A program made the translations under genes and the position numbers. A DNA stretch of 64,000 nucleotides, taken from the NCBI GenBank assembly GCA_025738555.1, contig JAOVFP010000001.1, positions 434,001 through 498,000 of the forward strand, given 5' to 3'. The notes beneath the pieces were generated by a model. That model was given only the letters and a program-made list of their open reading frames with translations. It had not been told where the DNA came from and made no database searches. Numbering within the stretch: position 1 is the first letter of the stretch; each line of letters begins with the position of its first letter. Positions 1 through 11,238 of the stretch are shown here, one piece after another. This stretch comes from Cyathus striatus (taxonomy: Eukaryota; Basidiomycota; Agaricomycetes; Agaricales; Nidulariaceae).

Positions 1-2
1 TA

Positions 3-257
3 AGTCACCAACAAGTTTGGGATGGATTTATTGAAGAATCAATTTGTACTATGAGCACAGCATTTGATAAGCAATTTGTAGTTCAAGATGGTCTATCCAC
101 TAAAGATATTACTATCAAAGCATATGAATATCTTGGAGAGAGTGGAAAATGGTGCACTAAACCAGCTGAGCCAACACAGCCTTTAGATATAACTGCTGAC
201 TATGTCACATGTCATTGCTGTCACCAGCTGTCGGTGACCAGTGACTGGTGCCAGTGA
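3..257 (+). CDS. Partial ORF entering from the left edge, unknown
   Basis: The frame is open from base 3 to a TGA at 255-257, giving about 84 residues. The first 65 or so look like ordinary protein (VWDGFIEESICTM, then LSTKDITIKAYEYLGESGKW). After that the translation becomes Cys/His-rich and merges with the C-rich low-complexity DNA to the right, so any real coding end lies near base 200. I do not recognise the family. It could be the last exon of a gene, or a transposon relic, that starts outside the window. Confidence 0.3.
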   Translation, partial: SHQQVWDGFIEESICTMSTAFDKQFVVQDGLSTKDITIKAYEYLGESGKWCTKPAEPTQPLDITADYVTCHCCHQLSVTSDWCQ

Positions 258-539
258 TGTGTCACCACTGTGCTTCTCACCATCGTCACTCTCCACCCCC
301 ACTGTTGTCACTCTCCACCCCTACTTGGGTCCCTTGTCCTTCGCCACCTAGCTTGACAACAATGCCCACATTTTGTCACTCACCCTTATCTATTGCCACC
401 TTGCTCGATGGCAACATTGCCATGTCAATGCCATGGTTCATTGCCCCCCTCATCTCTCACCACCTCACTCAATGACAATGTTGTCACATCAACACCCATG
501 CTTCGCCACCCCCCCTCATCCCTCATCACCTTGCCTCAC
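258..539. repeat. C-rich low-complexity leader of the minisatellite
   Basis: The plus strand is strongly C-rich, with repeated CACC, CCCTCAT and TTGCCACC words, and grades into the 48-bp minisatellite at about 540. Long open frames cross it in several phases only because such DNA is poor in stops. Confidence 0.6.
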
Positions 540-1082
540 AAATGACGAGCACACAGCTTGTCTCCTCTCCTCTGCACCTCATCTGGCAAATGACAAGGTG
601 CTGTTCTGCCTTCCCCCTCCACCTCATCTCACAAGTGATGAGGTGTTTCGTCTCCTCCCCATCCTCTTGCACCTTGTCTGGCAAATGACAAGGTGTTTCA
701 TCTCCTCCCCATCCCCTTGCACCTTGTCTGACAAATGGCAAGGTGCCATTCATCCTCCTCCCCCTGCACCTTGTCTTGCAAGTGATGAGGTGGTGCTCAT
801 CCTCCCCCTCCTTGCACCTAGTGTGGCAAACGACGAGGTGCTATTTGTTCTCTGCCCCCTGCACCTCGTCTCGCAAGTGATGAGGTGTTTTGTCTCCTCC
901 CCACCCCCTGCACCTCATCTGGCAAACGACGAGGTGCTGCCATTCCACCTTCCCCCTCCACCTCATCTTGCAAGTGACAAAGTGTTTTGTCTCCTCCCCA
1001 CCCCCTGCACCTCATCTGGCAAATGACAAGGTGCTGCCATTCTGCCTTCCCCCTCCATCTCATCTCACAAGTGACAAGGTGG
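540..1082 (+). repeat. 48-bp minisatellite, about 11 units
   Basis: The core CAAATGACAAGGTG or CAAGTGATGAGGTG starts at 587, 632, 682, 732, 779, 827, 873, 923, 970, 1020 and 1069, a spacing of 45-50 bp. Two unit types tend to alternate: one with CATCTGGCAAATGAC, the other with CATCTCACAAGTGA. Between cores lie CTCCTCCCCACCCCCTGCAC or CCTTCCCCCTCCACC. A 217-residue frame reads through the array but is only the translated repeat. Confidence 0.85.
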
Positions 1083-1084
1083 AT

Positions 1085-1290
1085 CAAATAACACTCACTA
1101 CAAGACATGTTAACTTCATGCCAAATCCCACCCTTGCACCAAACCTTAATAGTGCGTGGCTATCCTGCATCTCCCTCCCCCACTTCATAATCCCCCTTCA
1201 AAGCTTCACACCCAGGACTCAGGAGTCCTTGTGAGCGCAATACCACAGCCTTCGACACAAAGCTGGTGTGTTCATGGTTATAGTTGAGAG
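1085..1290 (+). repeat. Dispersed repeat X, copy 1
   Basis: Runs from ACTCACTACAAGACATGTTA through GTGGCTATCCTGCATCTCCC and TTCACACCCAGGACTCAGGA to AAAGCTGGTGTGTTCATGG. Matching text recurs at 1695-1895 (plus), 50580-50790 (plus) and 55200-55320 (left part inverted, rest in plus orientation). No coding capacity; probably part of an unidentified retroelement. Confidence 0.7.
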
Positions 1291-1393
1291 GGGGGATCTC
1301 ATTTGCATAGGGTGGCCTTCATGCACAACAAAACCAGGTGAATAGGAAACTCACTCCTGCCGCCAACACCACTAACTTTAAGGTAGATTTCAG

Positions 1394-1705
1394 TCACAAG
1401 TGCCTTGCAAAGAGGGCAGTTGCATGATAGCTGGACATTTGCAAGGTTATGGATCACCCCCATCGCTGGCAAAGTTTGTCAAACAGGTTGCCAATGGAAA
1501 CATGTCCCAGGCCCATCATCCACCCCCTCATTACCACCACCACTGTTTTCATCTCCCTTGCACCCATCACCCCCGTCACTATTGACAATGCAAAGCATGA
1601 ACTAAAAACATGTACAAAAGATGCATCAACCAGCTTATACCTCTCATCCCTTGTCCCTCTCCACTACTACCACCTATGAAGAATGCAAGGCTTTGTAACA
1701 GACCC
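1394..1705 (+). repeat. Direct repeat Y, copy 1
   Basis: Shares AAGAGGGCAGT, the GGATCA-GCTGGCAAAGTTTG block, the CATCTCCC-GTCACTATTGACAA block and the GCAAGGCTTTGTAACAG block, in the same order, with 2316-2622. Its right end overlaps the start of repeat X copy 2. Confidence 0.7.
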
Positions 1706-1895
1706 ACTATAAGACATGCTAGCTTCATGCCAATCACTTCCATACACCTTATCCATAATACAGCGTGGCTACTTATAGTGTCACCTTCCCCCCACTTTAT
1801 AATTCCCCATTGAAGCTTTATGCACAGGAGCCCTTAGGGGCGCAACACGACACCCCTCAATGCAAAGCTGGTGTATTCATGGTTAGGTATTGGCT
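1695..1895 (+). repeat. Dispersed repeat X, copy 2
   Basis: A diverged copy of 1085-1290: CCACTATAAGACATGCTAGC, CAGCGTGGCTACT, CCACTTTATAATTCCCC, GCACAGGAGCCC, then CAAAGCTGGTGTATTCATGG. It has the same order and strand as copy 1. Confidence 0.65.
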
Positions 1896-2315
1896 GCCGG
1901 TCAGCTTGTGCTGTTCAAGATCAAGACACCCATCAAGATCACTGTCAACTTTGTTCCTCTTAAGTACTCAGGGTGCTCATGGGTTTTGAAGCAGTCAATG
2001 GATAGTTCTGGTGCCTGGTAGTCAAGGTAGTTGATCAAAAGTGGAGGTTCGTGAGGCAGCTATAGTACAAGGTGGATAGTTACTTCAGTTGTATTGTCGA
2101 CAATGCTAACGTGTAGCAGACCTCTGCCACAGGCACCTCACAAAGATGATAGTCAGTGCTGTCGCTAGATACTCAGAAGTTAGAGATTATGCATCAATGA
2201 AACACATAATTCTACCCATTCTAAAAAAGCCTGGTAGTCCCAATTTCCCAGTGAAGCCTTACAATCAGGGTCATGATTAGGCATTGGATGGCATGTATTG
2301 TTGGAAGTTGACTGG
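1896..2315. other. No recognisable feature
   Basis: Unique-looking non-coding DNA between repeat X copy 2 and repeat Y copy 2. No long frame and no obvious repeat. Confidence 0.4.
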
Positions 2316-2622
2316 GACACCTCGCGAAGAGGGCAGTCACATGATCAATGGACATTCGCAATGTCATGGATCAGTCCTCTTGCTGGCAAAGTTTGTTGAA
2401 TAGGCTGCCTGTACAAACCTGATGTTCCAGCCTCGTTGTTTACTCATTCACCATCACCATCTTCATCTCCCCTGGGCTCTTGTCACTATTGACAACACGT
2501 CAACGTTCAACATTAACTAACACCATCTACAAAGGATCAACCATTGTGCACCTCCCATCTCATCCCCCCTCCTTATTCACCACTACCACCTATAAAGAAC
2601 GCAAGGCTTTGTAACAGGATGA
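2316..2622 (+). repeat. Direct repeat Y, copy 2
   Basis: Second copy of the 1394-1705 block, about 920 bp downstream in the same orientation. The order X-Y-X-Y suggests a tandem duplication of a unit of about 0.9 kb. Confidence 0.7.
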
Positions 2623-4340
2623 TCGGAGTCCATGTCAGGGGCCAGGATAAAGTAATGTGTTATGGTTAGTGGTAGAAATAAGTCTGCAGAACGCATAGCT
2701 AGGTGGGTGCTTGTCTGTTGGAGGCATCCTCCATACTGGCTCATCGACTTGCCAACAGTGCAGACTGATATTGTGGATGCATCGTGTGGAAGATGGTAGT
2801 AATGATCTTACTCTTCATCCCTCCTTACTGACTCCCTCATCACTATCACCACCATCATCACCACCACCACATTGCTTAGAAATGAGGATTATGTCTTCAG
2901 GACTTGGTTCACTTCTTTTAGAGGACTTAGCTATATCACCTTCCTAGCTATACAGGGTGGAGTGGTTGGTTAGTCGGTCACAATACAGCACTGAGTGCTA
3001 ATTAGTAATGTTCATGTCGACACTGTGGCATAGGAACGAGGGACCTGGGAGACCAGAGGGGGCATGCAGGCTTTTTGATGTGAGACATCAAAAGTGCAGT
3101 CATAGTGAAATAATGAGCTAACTCACCTCACGAATGCTTGTTGGCTCATTCTAGAATCTAAATGTGGATGGTAGCAATTGTGAAAGTGAACAGAAGCAGT
3201 TGAGTTGGATGATTGAGTGCATCACAAGTTTATGTACAATATATTCAGATTGAACCAGACCCCTGCACTGAGCTATCGATGACTAAAGTGGTATTGAGAT
3301 ATTCACTCTGAGTCACTGACAAGCATTTATTGAGGAAAATTGTGCTGAAGTCAACTTTTAATGAGAAATAGGTTAGAAAATGGGGAAATATGAGATGTGA
3401 CCTTTTAACGTGAGTAGTTGCACTGAACTAGACATTGACTTGACACTTTCTTGACAACCCTATCCTCCTCATCCACCTTAGCACTGGTTTCCTGAGCATC
3501 ATATTATATCGTGCATATGAAGGTATGTAGTACAAGTAAAGTACGTGGGGTATTAATAGAATGAACAAATTCCCACTACCTTTTAAGGTAGTAGGGTTAT
3601 GTAGGGTGATGAAAACTTGTTTTTTGCAGAGCAAACACAGGACTCTGGATAATCCTGCTTAAAGTTAGATACTAAATCGGCAGTTTTTGACCAGTTATAG
3701 GGGGACAAAAATTAGAAAAATTTCCCTGAATCTTAGGGGGATAGCATATCTGGTACAATATATACTGGGTTTATAGGGGGACACAGTATCTAAGGCATTG
3801 AATATTATGTAGGCTATTTAGTCAATATTTTTATCATTCTGGCATATCACAAGTCGATTTACCACACTCAGAGCATGGGTCTTCTGCTTAAATATCTCTA
3901 CATATGTCTATGTAAATATGTTACTGTGCATTTCTATAATAGAGTGGTTTTGAGGACCAAGCTGAATGGATAAAGAAAAGTGCCAGTGTCCAGGTTGTAT
4001 CTGCTGCCAGACCTGCATTCCTATACATGATATAGCACATATGTTGTTTGTGGATGGCACCCAATTGTGTTTTCTGCCTTTCCCTGCACCTTTCTCATAC
4101 ATTGTAACAGCCATAATAAATTATCAGCTATTATAAGCAGCTGCGCAATTCTAATAACTTTTCTGAGACAACAGGTAACAGTACCTATACAAGATCTAAA
4201 GCTGAGAGCACTGATGCAGCACTTAAAGTGCATGAGAGACTTTTCCGCTGGATAAGCTCATCAGACACAATATCAAGAACATCTTTATATATCTTTCCAG
4301 CTCCAATCCAACTCTTCCTTGCTTATTATTTCGAGTGGAC
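2623..4340. other. Intergenic stretch, nothing recognised
   Basis: No frame longer than about 80 codons and no family motif. Short CATCACCA runs occur near 2840-2870. Dense stops on both strands suggest degraded non-coding DNA. Confidence 0.4.
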
Positions 4341-4344
4341 ATTT

Positions 4345-4700
4345 TCCTTGCTTATATTTTTTGGTGAAAGTCGAGTTCCCTTGAGTCAAGTGAAGTTACT
4401 CATTTTTTTTTTTTTGAGTGAAAGTTGAGTTCCCTTGAGTCAAGTGAAGTTACTTGCTTATTTTTTTTTGAGTGAAAGTCAAGTTTCCTTGGTCGAACTA
4501 GGTGACTCACATATTTTTAAGAATGACAGTCAGCGAGATAAATCTAACATCTATTCATGCAGATATTTCCGTGCACAAGTCTTTGAGTGAAGTCGAGTTC
4601 CCTTGAATCAAACCAAATTACTCGCTATTTTTTTTTTTGAGTGAAAGTCAAGTTTCCTTAGTAAAACTAGGTGACTCGCATATGGAATAATAAGTGAGCA
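4345..4700 (-). repeat. Fragment of the AACTCGA subterminal-repeat element
   Basis: Three or four near-copies of TTTTTGAGTGAAAGTCGAGT followed by TCCCTTGAGTCAAGTGAAGT are separated by poly(T) runs. The reverse complement matches the subterminal blocks at 52690-52860 and 54060-54480. I read it as an orphaned end, in inverse orientation, of the element family described at 51751-54501. Confidence 0.6.
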
Positions 4701-4858
4701 TATTTGTATTGATAGATATACTAGCATCATAAATATTTTTTGTACAGTATGTCAATAAGGGGTAATATAGGTTGGAATAGGAAGGAAGTATGCCTATGTA
4801 TAACTTATAGGTCTGGCATACTTAGCTACACCCTGAACAGTGCCAAAGTCAGTGTTAT

Positions 4859-5700
4859 CTTTTTTTTTTTCAATTCTAGTTTATTAAGTTAGGTTGTGGA
4901 AAACCATATGTCACGACTACATGGTGCGATCTACTTGACTAAGAGAGACTATCTAACTGGTGTGAGTGGGGTACTGTTGCTACGAACTTGGGCTGTGATG
5001 CTGGAGGCGAGATCATCCGGTCTTGCCAGGTATATAGTGGGAAATCGAATCATGTCAAGAGTCAGGCATCTGGTGGGTCCCACTTGGGGAGGGTGCCTAG
5101 TGTGCAGTTGAAGTGTACAGTGGTGCGGGCAAAGGTGAAGAGTGCAGCAATGCATTTGGGTGAGGTGAGGAGTTCTCCTAGCATGAGGCGGTCCTGCGCT
5201 GTCCTGTGAGTAGGACAGTGGAATAGGAAGTGGTCAGTGGTTTTGGGCCTGAGGTGGCAGTGGTGACAGACAGGAGAGGGGGATTTCCCAATGCAGTGGA
5301 GGTGGTGGTACAGGGGGTTATGATTCATAATGAGATAACCTAGCAGTGTTGAGAGTTTACAGGGTAATGTGAAGAATGTCTCCTGGAATTTCGGGAGATG
5401 TTTGAGAGGGAGGATGCAGTTAATTCGATGGTAGCAAGGGGAGGTTCTCCAGGCATTGTCATTGTGTGATATGAGAGAAATCTGGTGAGCTGTGTGGAGT
5501 GCAGCTCTGTTTGTGGGGAGTGGTGAACATAAGCTTTTGGTAGAAAGGGGTGAAGGCTTGAGCCATTCATGATAGCGCCCTTTGCCTCTGCAACTGCGTG
5601 TTCATTTCCCGGCATGTCCAAGTGTCCCAGTACCCATCGAATGGTGATGGTGGGTTGGCAGGCCATGGGGCATGTTCAAGGATGGATCCCAGCTGATGTC
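4859..5700 (-). mobile_element. 5'-truncated non-LTR retrotransposon (LINE) with poly(A) tail
   Basis: A run of T at 4860-4870 is the poly(A) tail of a minus-strand insertion. Upstream of it on the minus strand lie the zinc-finger tail and RNase H end of a LINE polyprotein. Recognisable sequence stops near 5700, so only the last 0.85 kb was inserted or kept, as expected for target-primed reverse transcription. The RNase H placed after the reverse transcriptase fits the Tad1/I group. Confidence 0.7.
5062..5690 (-). pseudogene. LINE RNase H end and CCHC-like tail, frameshifted
   Basis: The first segment (5340-5666) contains IRWVLGHLDMPGNEHAVAEA, the WVxGHxGxxGNExAD block of retrotransposon RNase H. 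The second (5062-5328) contains LYHHLHCIGKSPSPVCHHC, then an H-x4-C block (HFLFHC), the usual zinc-binding tail after RNase H in fungal LINEs. The two segments are in different frames; the join falls near 5340-5365, where the translation continues as STLLGYLIMNHNPLYHHLHC. In the RNase H block the final acidic AD pair reads AV, so the catalytic site looks decayed. No upstream reverse transcriptase is present. Confidence 0.75.
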
Positions 5701-5844
5701 ATTGTTATCTTGCAGATGGTGGTATGTGCTACATATGAGGAACTTCTTACAGCTACCTTGCCCAGCCACTCATAACTCCCTTCTAACTCAATGGCATGAG
5801 TTCACTGGCATTGTTGTACATACATGAATACTTGTGTAACATTG

Positions 5845-6105
5845 TAGGCAGGAATTGAAGTTTGAATTAAGCTTCAATGGGCACAAAAGCCGCTCCGACT
5901 TGGAGGAAGGGGAAGTTAGAGAAGATTGTTGAAGGTATTTCAGATACAGCGAAATGGTGGAGGGTAAGTGATTTGGACTGCTATAACAATGAATTTCAAC
6001 TTATGTCTTCATGTATCAGTTCTTGCAATTTCATGTCAGACTTGGAAAGCGAACTTGTTGCACATTCGGTTGGACCCAAATTAGATATCCTATGTAAGTA
6101 TATCT
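5845..6105 (+). pseudogene. Internally deleted copy of the PTWRKGKLEK gene
   Basis: Starts with GTAGGCAGGA and the coding start MGTKA, then jumps straight to APTWRKGKLEKIVEGISDTAKWWR. The minus-strand copy at 61815-62370 has the same start (MGSKA) and the same PTWRKGKLEK block, but with about 80 codons and two introns between them. So this copy has lost its middle, at the MGTKA/APTW join. The last block (VGPKLDI in one frame) is also shared. A GTAAGT just after WWR lines up with an intron donor in the other copy. Function unknown. The missing part in the other copy resembles the SH3-like end of an integrase, which is only a guess. Confidence 0.55.
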
Positions 6106-6416
6106 TTCTTTTTTTTCTTTTCCTACTCACTTTCTGAAGCTATAGAAAATGATGGGCTTTGTTTGCTATATCCTGTATTGAGAACACCTTGTATCAAGAC
6201 ACATACCTATCACAATGGGCATTTCCTCTAGGCACTATGCTATTGCCTGGGACCAGCCTCTCTCTACATGGTCGTCTACAATGCAGAATGCACGGGCTTT
6301 ATTCTGGGCACCCACCTCGTGAAATCCCTACAGATCAGCAGTTATCATATGGTCTCCTTTGCAGCAGACATTCAGGCATCCCTCTCAGTGGCTGGCAGCT
6401 TTTATTTGCAATCTTA
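6106..6416. other. No recognisable gene
   Basis: A 98-codon plus frame (6159-6455) covers most of it, but no motif is recognisable and its end enters the inverted repeat. I see no support for a gene. Confidence 0.3.
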
Positions 6417-8293
6417 CATGACACTCCAACTATTAATAAATTCACCATACTTTAAACCTGTGCCATATTTCGGTTGCCATAAATAAGTATTGCTGTAATC
6501 ACAGAATTGGCTTATTCTTCAATATTTTATATACATATATATTCTACATGGTTATGGTATGTATTCATATATTATAACGTCTTCGAAATTGACCGTTTCG
6601 ACGACTTTTTGCGGCCTCGGAAATCTCCGTTCAAGGTTCCCACGCCCTCTCGAGGATGAGAAAGGTACATTGTTATGACTTCGCTCTCACTAATACATTA
6701 GAATATGTAACATATAATTATTACATTAAATGCTATTTACTTAACTGAGATAAGCTAAGGCATTTGATAGGCACCTACAATGCTCGAATTTTTATGTTAT
6801 GTTATACCTCTTCTGCACCATCTTTCTTAATTTATTGATGGTAATAAAGCAGTGTATTGGGAAGCTGAACATACAATATAGCTCGAAGGTATCTGGACAT
6901 GGTTTTACTTTGATGAGCAGTGTACAGGTGCTTTTATATTGGAGATAAGAAAATATAAACCTTTTAGTGTTAGATATCTATTAATAAAATGTACAAAAGT
7001 GAAATAAGAGCATAAACGAGGTTCTATTATCCCTAACATTACAGTTGAATGAAGTTGGATGTACGGCACAATGGTCAGAACAGTGCAGGAATTAAAATGG
7101 TAATTTCTGAATCCTTAGAAAGTTGTTGAAACAGTCAATTTTACAGACATATCCACAGTAGATTTACATACCAACATATATTATAAAATAGCAGAATGTA
7201 TTTATGATGGAAATGTCAAAAAATGCGCAGATTATATGATTAAAGCTGTGGGATGTGAAGTGTTGTTGAAGGGAAACTAGAGTTTCAGCAAGTGCGACTG
7301 GGTCTGTCAGTTGCTAGCAGCTTCAAATTGAGAGTATAAGTCTTGAGGTTATGTTTGTGATAAGTCTGAAATGATCAGACTTCAAGTTTTGATATGCAAG
7401 TGCTAGAGTGAATACTTGAGGTTGTTATCAAGAGTAGTGTCGACCCAAGGGCGCTCTTCTTGAGCTACTTAACCCTTGTTGAACAGTGGAGAATGGCTAG
7501 GGTAGATGTGAACTCCTCTATTAACTGGGGAGATGTAGCTAACTACAGAGGGTTTATATATGTAATTATCTATGTGATTCATATAAAATTTAAGGAGTAC
7601 ACTAGAGTAAAGAGAAACATAGCTTTGGAGAGATGTGTGCAGCAATGCATGTTGAGTGTTGTCACTTTTTCTGCCATTGTCGATTGCTGTGTCCGATTCC
7701 ATGGGTGTTGTCCGAGCTGAATTGGGATATTTGCTTTCAGGGTTGTTTGGTTCTGAGGGTGTTGGTTGGTCTGGCACGTGACTTGTTGGTTTCGGAACAT
7801 GTTGACTTTGGTGGAATAACCTTTTGTATTCTAATGACTTCACTTTTCTCCATCTTCGATCTGCTTTGTTCAGCATGCGCACACAGTGATCTGGTATGTG
7901 TTTCATTGTATTGTTTGTTAAGATTCTGACATGGTTATGTGTTTTATATGATTTCATACGTAGGCCACTGACAGGCCTTACACAGCGACACATAAGTATG
8001 GTGAACTGAACTATAACTATGGCGAATTTATTAATAGATATGATGCTCCATCCTCAAGAAGGTGTGAGAACCTTGAACAGTGATTTCCGAGGCTGCAAAA
8101 AGTCATCGAAACGGTCAATTTCAAAGATGTTATAATATATGAATACATACCATAACTATGTAGAATACATATGTATATAAAACATTGAGCAATAAGCCAA
8201 TTCTGCAATTACAACAATACTTATTTATGGCAACCGAAGTATGGCACAGGTTTTAAGTACAGTGAATTAATTAATAGTTGGAGCATCAAGTGC
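6417..8293. mobile_element. Inverted-repeat element with arms of about 245 bp
   Basis: The left arm (about 6417-6660) and right arm (about 8045-8293) are reverse complements at roughly 85% by eye. Shared blocks are CTCCAACTATTAAT, AAACCTGTGCC, ACAGAATTGGCTTATT, the TATATACATATATATTCTAC block and AAATTGACCGTTTCG. The termini read TGACACTCCAAC and TGATGCTCCAAC. The 1.4-kb interior has no transposase. I could not find a convincing target-site duplication, so it may be a TIR element or an inverted duplication. Confidence 0.6.
7469..7993 (-). CDS. 174-codon ORF inside the inverted-repeat element, doubtful
   Basis: An open frame of 174 codons, Asn/His/Ser-rich (LFHQSQHVPKPTSHVPDQPT), with no motif I recognise. 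It lies wholly between the inverted arms and is the longest frame there. It could be remnant coding sequence of the element or a chance frame; the codon and residue mix favours chance. Confidence 0.2.
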   Translation of the reverse strand: MCRCVRPVSGLRMKSYKTHNHVRILTNNTMKHIPDHCVRMLNKADRRWRKVKSLEYKRLFHQSQHVPKPTSHVPDQPTPSEPNNPESKYPNSARTTPMESDTAIDNGRKSDNTQHALLHTSLQSYVSLYSSVLLKFYMNHIDNYIYKPSVVSYISPVNRGVHIYPSHSPLFNKG

Positions 8294-8844
8294 AGTGGTG
8301 AACAGAATGACTCAAACAGGTGCATGTAAGTCTCTTAACAAGTTATGACAACAGGATAGACTAAAGAATAATCCCTGGTTATGTGATGATGAGGCTGTGC
8401 AACACCTGTCTCAACTCATGGACTCTACTACAACTGGTAATCCCACTGATTCCTTAACTGAAGAACTAGGTATTGCTTGGCTGCCATATCTGAGCCTCTT
8501 GGTATTGACCCAGGATGTTTTCCAGGCAATAGTACCAGTAGCCTAGTTGAACTTGATAAACATCTACATGACATTGACTTGTTATGGAGTAGTAATATGT
8601 CATGATATGTATGAGGCACATCAGATGAATACATGTTATATGGGGATAATACTATTTTTCTGCAGTTCAAAATAGGGGGCTTTGGTGAAACATATTCATT
8701 GCTTCAGACATCAACAAGCATTTTTATCCCAGCTTGCAGCAAGTTGTAGATAGCACTAAACAGGAATCGAGAAATGGGATTTGTATGTACTATTAACTAA
8801 TATTCATCTATAACTTCTGGTTTACACAATAGCAGGCCAAATAT
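8294..8844. other. Upstream region of the GCM element
   Basis: No gene recognised. It lies between the inverted-repeat element and the first exon of the GCM transposase relic and may hold that element's left end, but no inverted terminus is visible. Confidence 0.3.
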
Positions 8845-11187
8845 GTGCAGTCGATTGGAAGTTTATTTGCTGTCGGACATAAACGGAAACATTCCATTTC
8901 AAATTCCACATCCCCTACTCACAAGAAACTAAAAGCTCCTACTGGCGAAGAGAAGACTGAAGGAGAGGGGAGTAGGAGGGAAACAACTATGCAGGATCTC
9001 CTCAACACAGCGGGTTTGTTACACTATAATGATATGCCCTCCACCTTTTCTAACATCCCCCACCAGGCATGGTTATAGCCTGCTTACCGATCTACAAAAA
9101 TGAGACACAGGATGACATTGATAAGAAGCATAAGATAATTGGCGAAGTGTATGAACAAGCAGAACAAGGCATACCAAAAGGATTCGCGCTCTTTGTAACA
9201 CCTGAAGGTCAGTTATTGACATATAATAAGAGGTTATTTGCTAAATACCATCTATCCTTTTGCATTTAGGACATATCCAAGGATATATTGCAAGGCCCAT
9301 TGAAAGGGACATAACTGGACTACTTCCTAAAGTCAAAGTTGAACCCATGGAAGTCAAACATGTGGAACCTATACAATCAAATACAACCCATGCACAGACA
9401 AAAATCGGTGTTAAAGCTTCAAAGCATAACACCAGTGATAGCGATGATAGTGACAGTGAGACTGACGATGAGAGTGATGATGACGACGATGATGACGAAG
9501 ATGACAGGAAGGTCCTGAACATTAAGAGTGGTTGCAAGTTTAGAGGAATCAATAAACGTGAGCTCAAAAAGATCACCAAAACAATTGATCTTTGGCCCGG
9601 TGAAGACCCTAATACATGGAACACTTTTCCGGATGGAGAGTGGCAACACAAGTACTCTCTGTGGTATTACACTAATACAGGACGAATGAAGATCCAATGG
9701 GCGAACCAGTCATCTTGGGGAGTGAAAAGGAATGGAAGCTGAGATGCAAAAACATACAAAAGAGGCTATAGATGTCAAAGGACTTGCTGAGGAGTCTTTA
9801 CTTGCAATAATCCCAGTTGCCTGGTTATTATTCATGCCAGATCCACATTGAAGGCACGAAGTAAGCAGCAAGAACGGAAGTGTAAGCAATGTAAAAACTT
9901 GATAACCTACATTAGATGCAACGCCAAGTCCATTACTTATATTTATAGGAAGGGTGTATATTTCTGTCAGCACGGTTTTCATCATCACAGCAAACCAGGT
10001 GATGTAGTTAGTCCCTTACCAGTGCAGCATGAAAAGTTAAGGCAGGATGTCATTTTACATCCAAACGCTAAAGCTTCGGAGCTGCAGTCAGGAGCACAAG
10101 ATGTAATGGGCATACCTGGGGTGCCAGCGACTGATTATTCCACCTGTTATAACAATGTCCACAGAATCGCTGTGGAAAGAAAACAGATCATTGAGTCTTT
10201 GGGGGACCCCCCAATAACGCTGGAGTTCAATCTCGAAGCATACAAAACATTTTCTAAAGCATATCTGACATTTATTGTCACTGAGGATCTTATCGACAAG
10301 AAAGTTATCTCTTTCCAATCTACTTGGATGGCTTCCTTACTTGTCAGAGCTGATTTTAATCCTTCTGGGTTAAATGGTGTTATCTCAGATGCCACACATG
10401 GCTGGTGGAAAGACAGGTCTTCTCTTGTTATTATTTCTACACTCTATTGCATGCAAATTTTATCATGGATGCCAGTCTTGTTCATCTACAGCGACAGTGG
10501 AATGAGCTTACACTACAAGCTTCATTTCTGGGTGTTATTTGGAAATATCTTTATTCTGTACAGAGAGAACAAAGTGCAGATTACCGATTGTACCTTCTCT
10601 GGGGTGTGTATTTTATATGCTCTCCTTCCATAGATAACACACATTAACCACCTGTTAGGTTGTCGATTTCAGTGAGGCCCAGCAAAATGGGTATATCGAC
10701 ATGTTTGTTGAGATGGCCATTGAAATGAATGATCCTTGAGATCTTGCTAAACTGAGGGTTGCCACTGAGGGTCTTCTGAAAGGCTGCCAATAGCATTTCA
10801 AAAGCAGCATGAGGCATATCAAGCATATGAAAGGAATCAATGACGATTCCAATGGCTATAAATTCGAAATGAACATGCTTCATCTTCTCGATGTGCCAGT
10901 GAAAGAATTTGACGAGATTGTCAAGAAGATTTTTCTAACCTTCCCGAAGGTGAAGCTGTGGCTATCCTGGTATTTATGGCCCCACATGGCATTGATGATT
11001 TTTCAGTGTAAACGAAGGATGGGGGTTACTGAATGGACATCTCTACCATCCACAATGAATGCTGAGGAAGTGCAGCACTTCAAGATGTATATGTCCCAGG
11101 GTTGAGACCACTACTTTTACAAAGGCCTTAAATCATTGAAGGCGCTTGCAGATGTGAACGAAATGACATTCAATGCTGTCATTAGTA
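8845..11187 (+). pseudogene. GCM-type zinc-finger DDE transposase relic
   Basis: Pieces in order: a basic N-terminus (HKRKHSISNS, TMQDLLNTAG); a segment IYKNETQDDIDKKHKI; an acidic run of about 20 residues; then a GCM/WRKY-like DNA-binding region (WNTFPDGEWQHKYSLWYYT, SSWGVKRNGS, KCKQCKNLITYIRCN, GVYFCQHGFHHH). Next comes the catalytic-domain start ISDATHGWW, whose Asp is the likely first acid of the DDE triad, followed by VVDFSEAQQNGYIDMFVEM after an intron near 10597-10659, and NAEEVQHFKMYMSQG. GCM/WRKY fingers are known partners of Mutator-like transposases. Breaks: frame changes near 9065, 9260 and 9745, TGA at 10737 and 11103, TAG at 10791. It continues in sense into the USP-like part, so both are probably one protein of an element of more than 5 kb. 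Confidence 0.75.
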
Positions 11188-11238
11188 AGTCTTAACTCTT
11201 ATCTTAAGTTGGGGATGGTACTGATATTTATTTTCATA

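Noticed and set aside
373..1026. 217-codon plus-strand ORF
   Set aside because: It is the translation of the 48-bp minisatellite and C-rich leader; Pro/His/Ser-rich with no motif.
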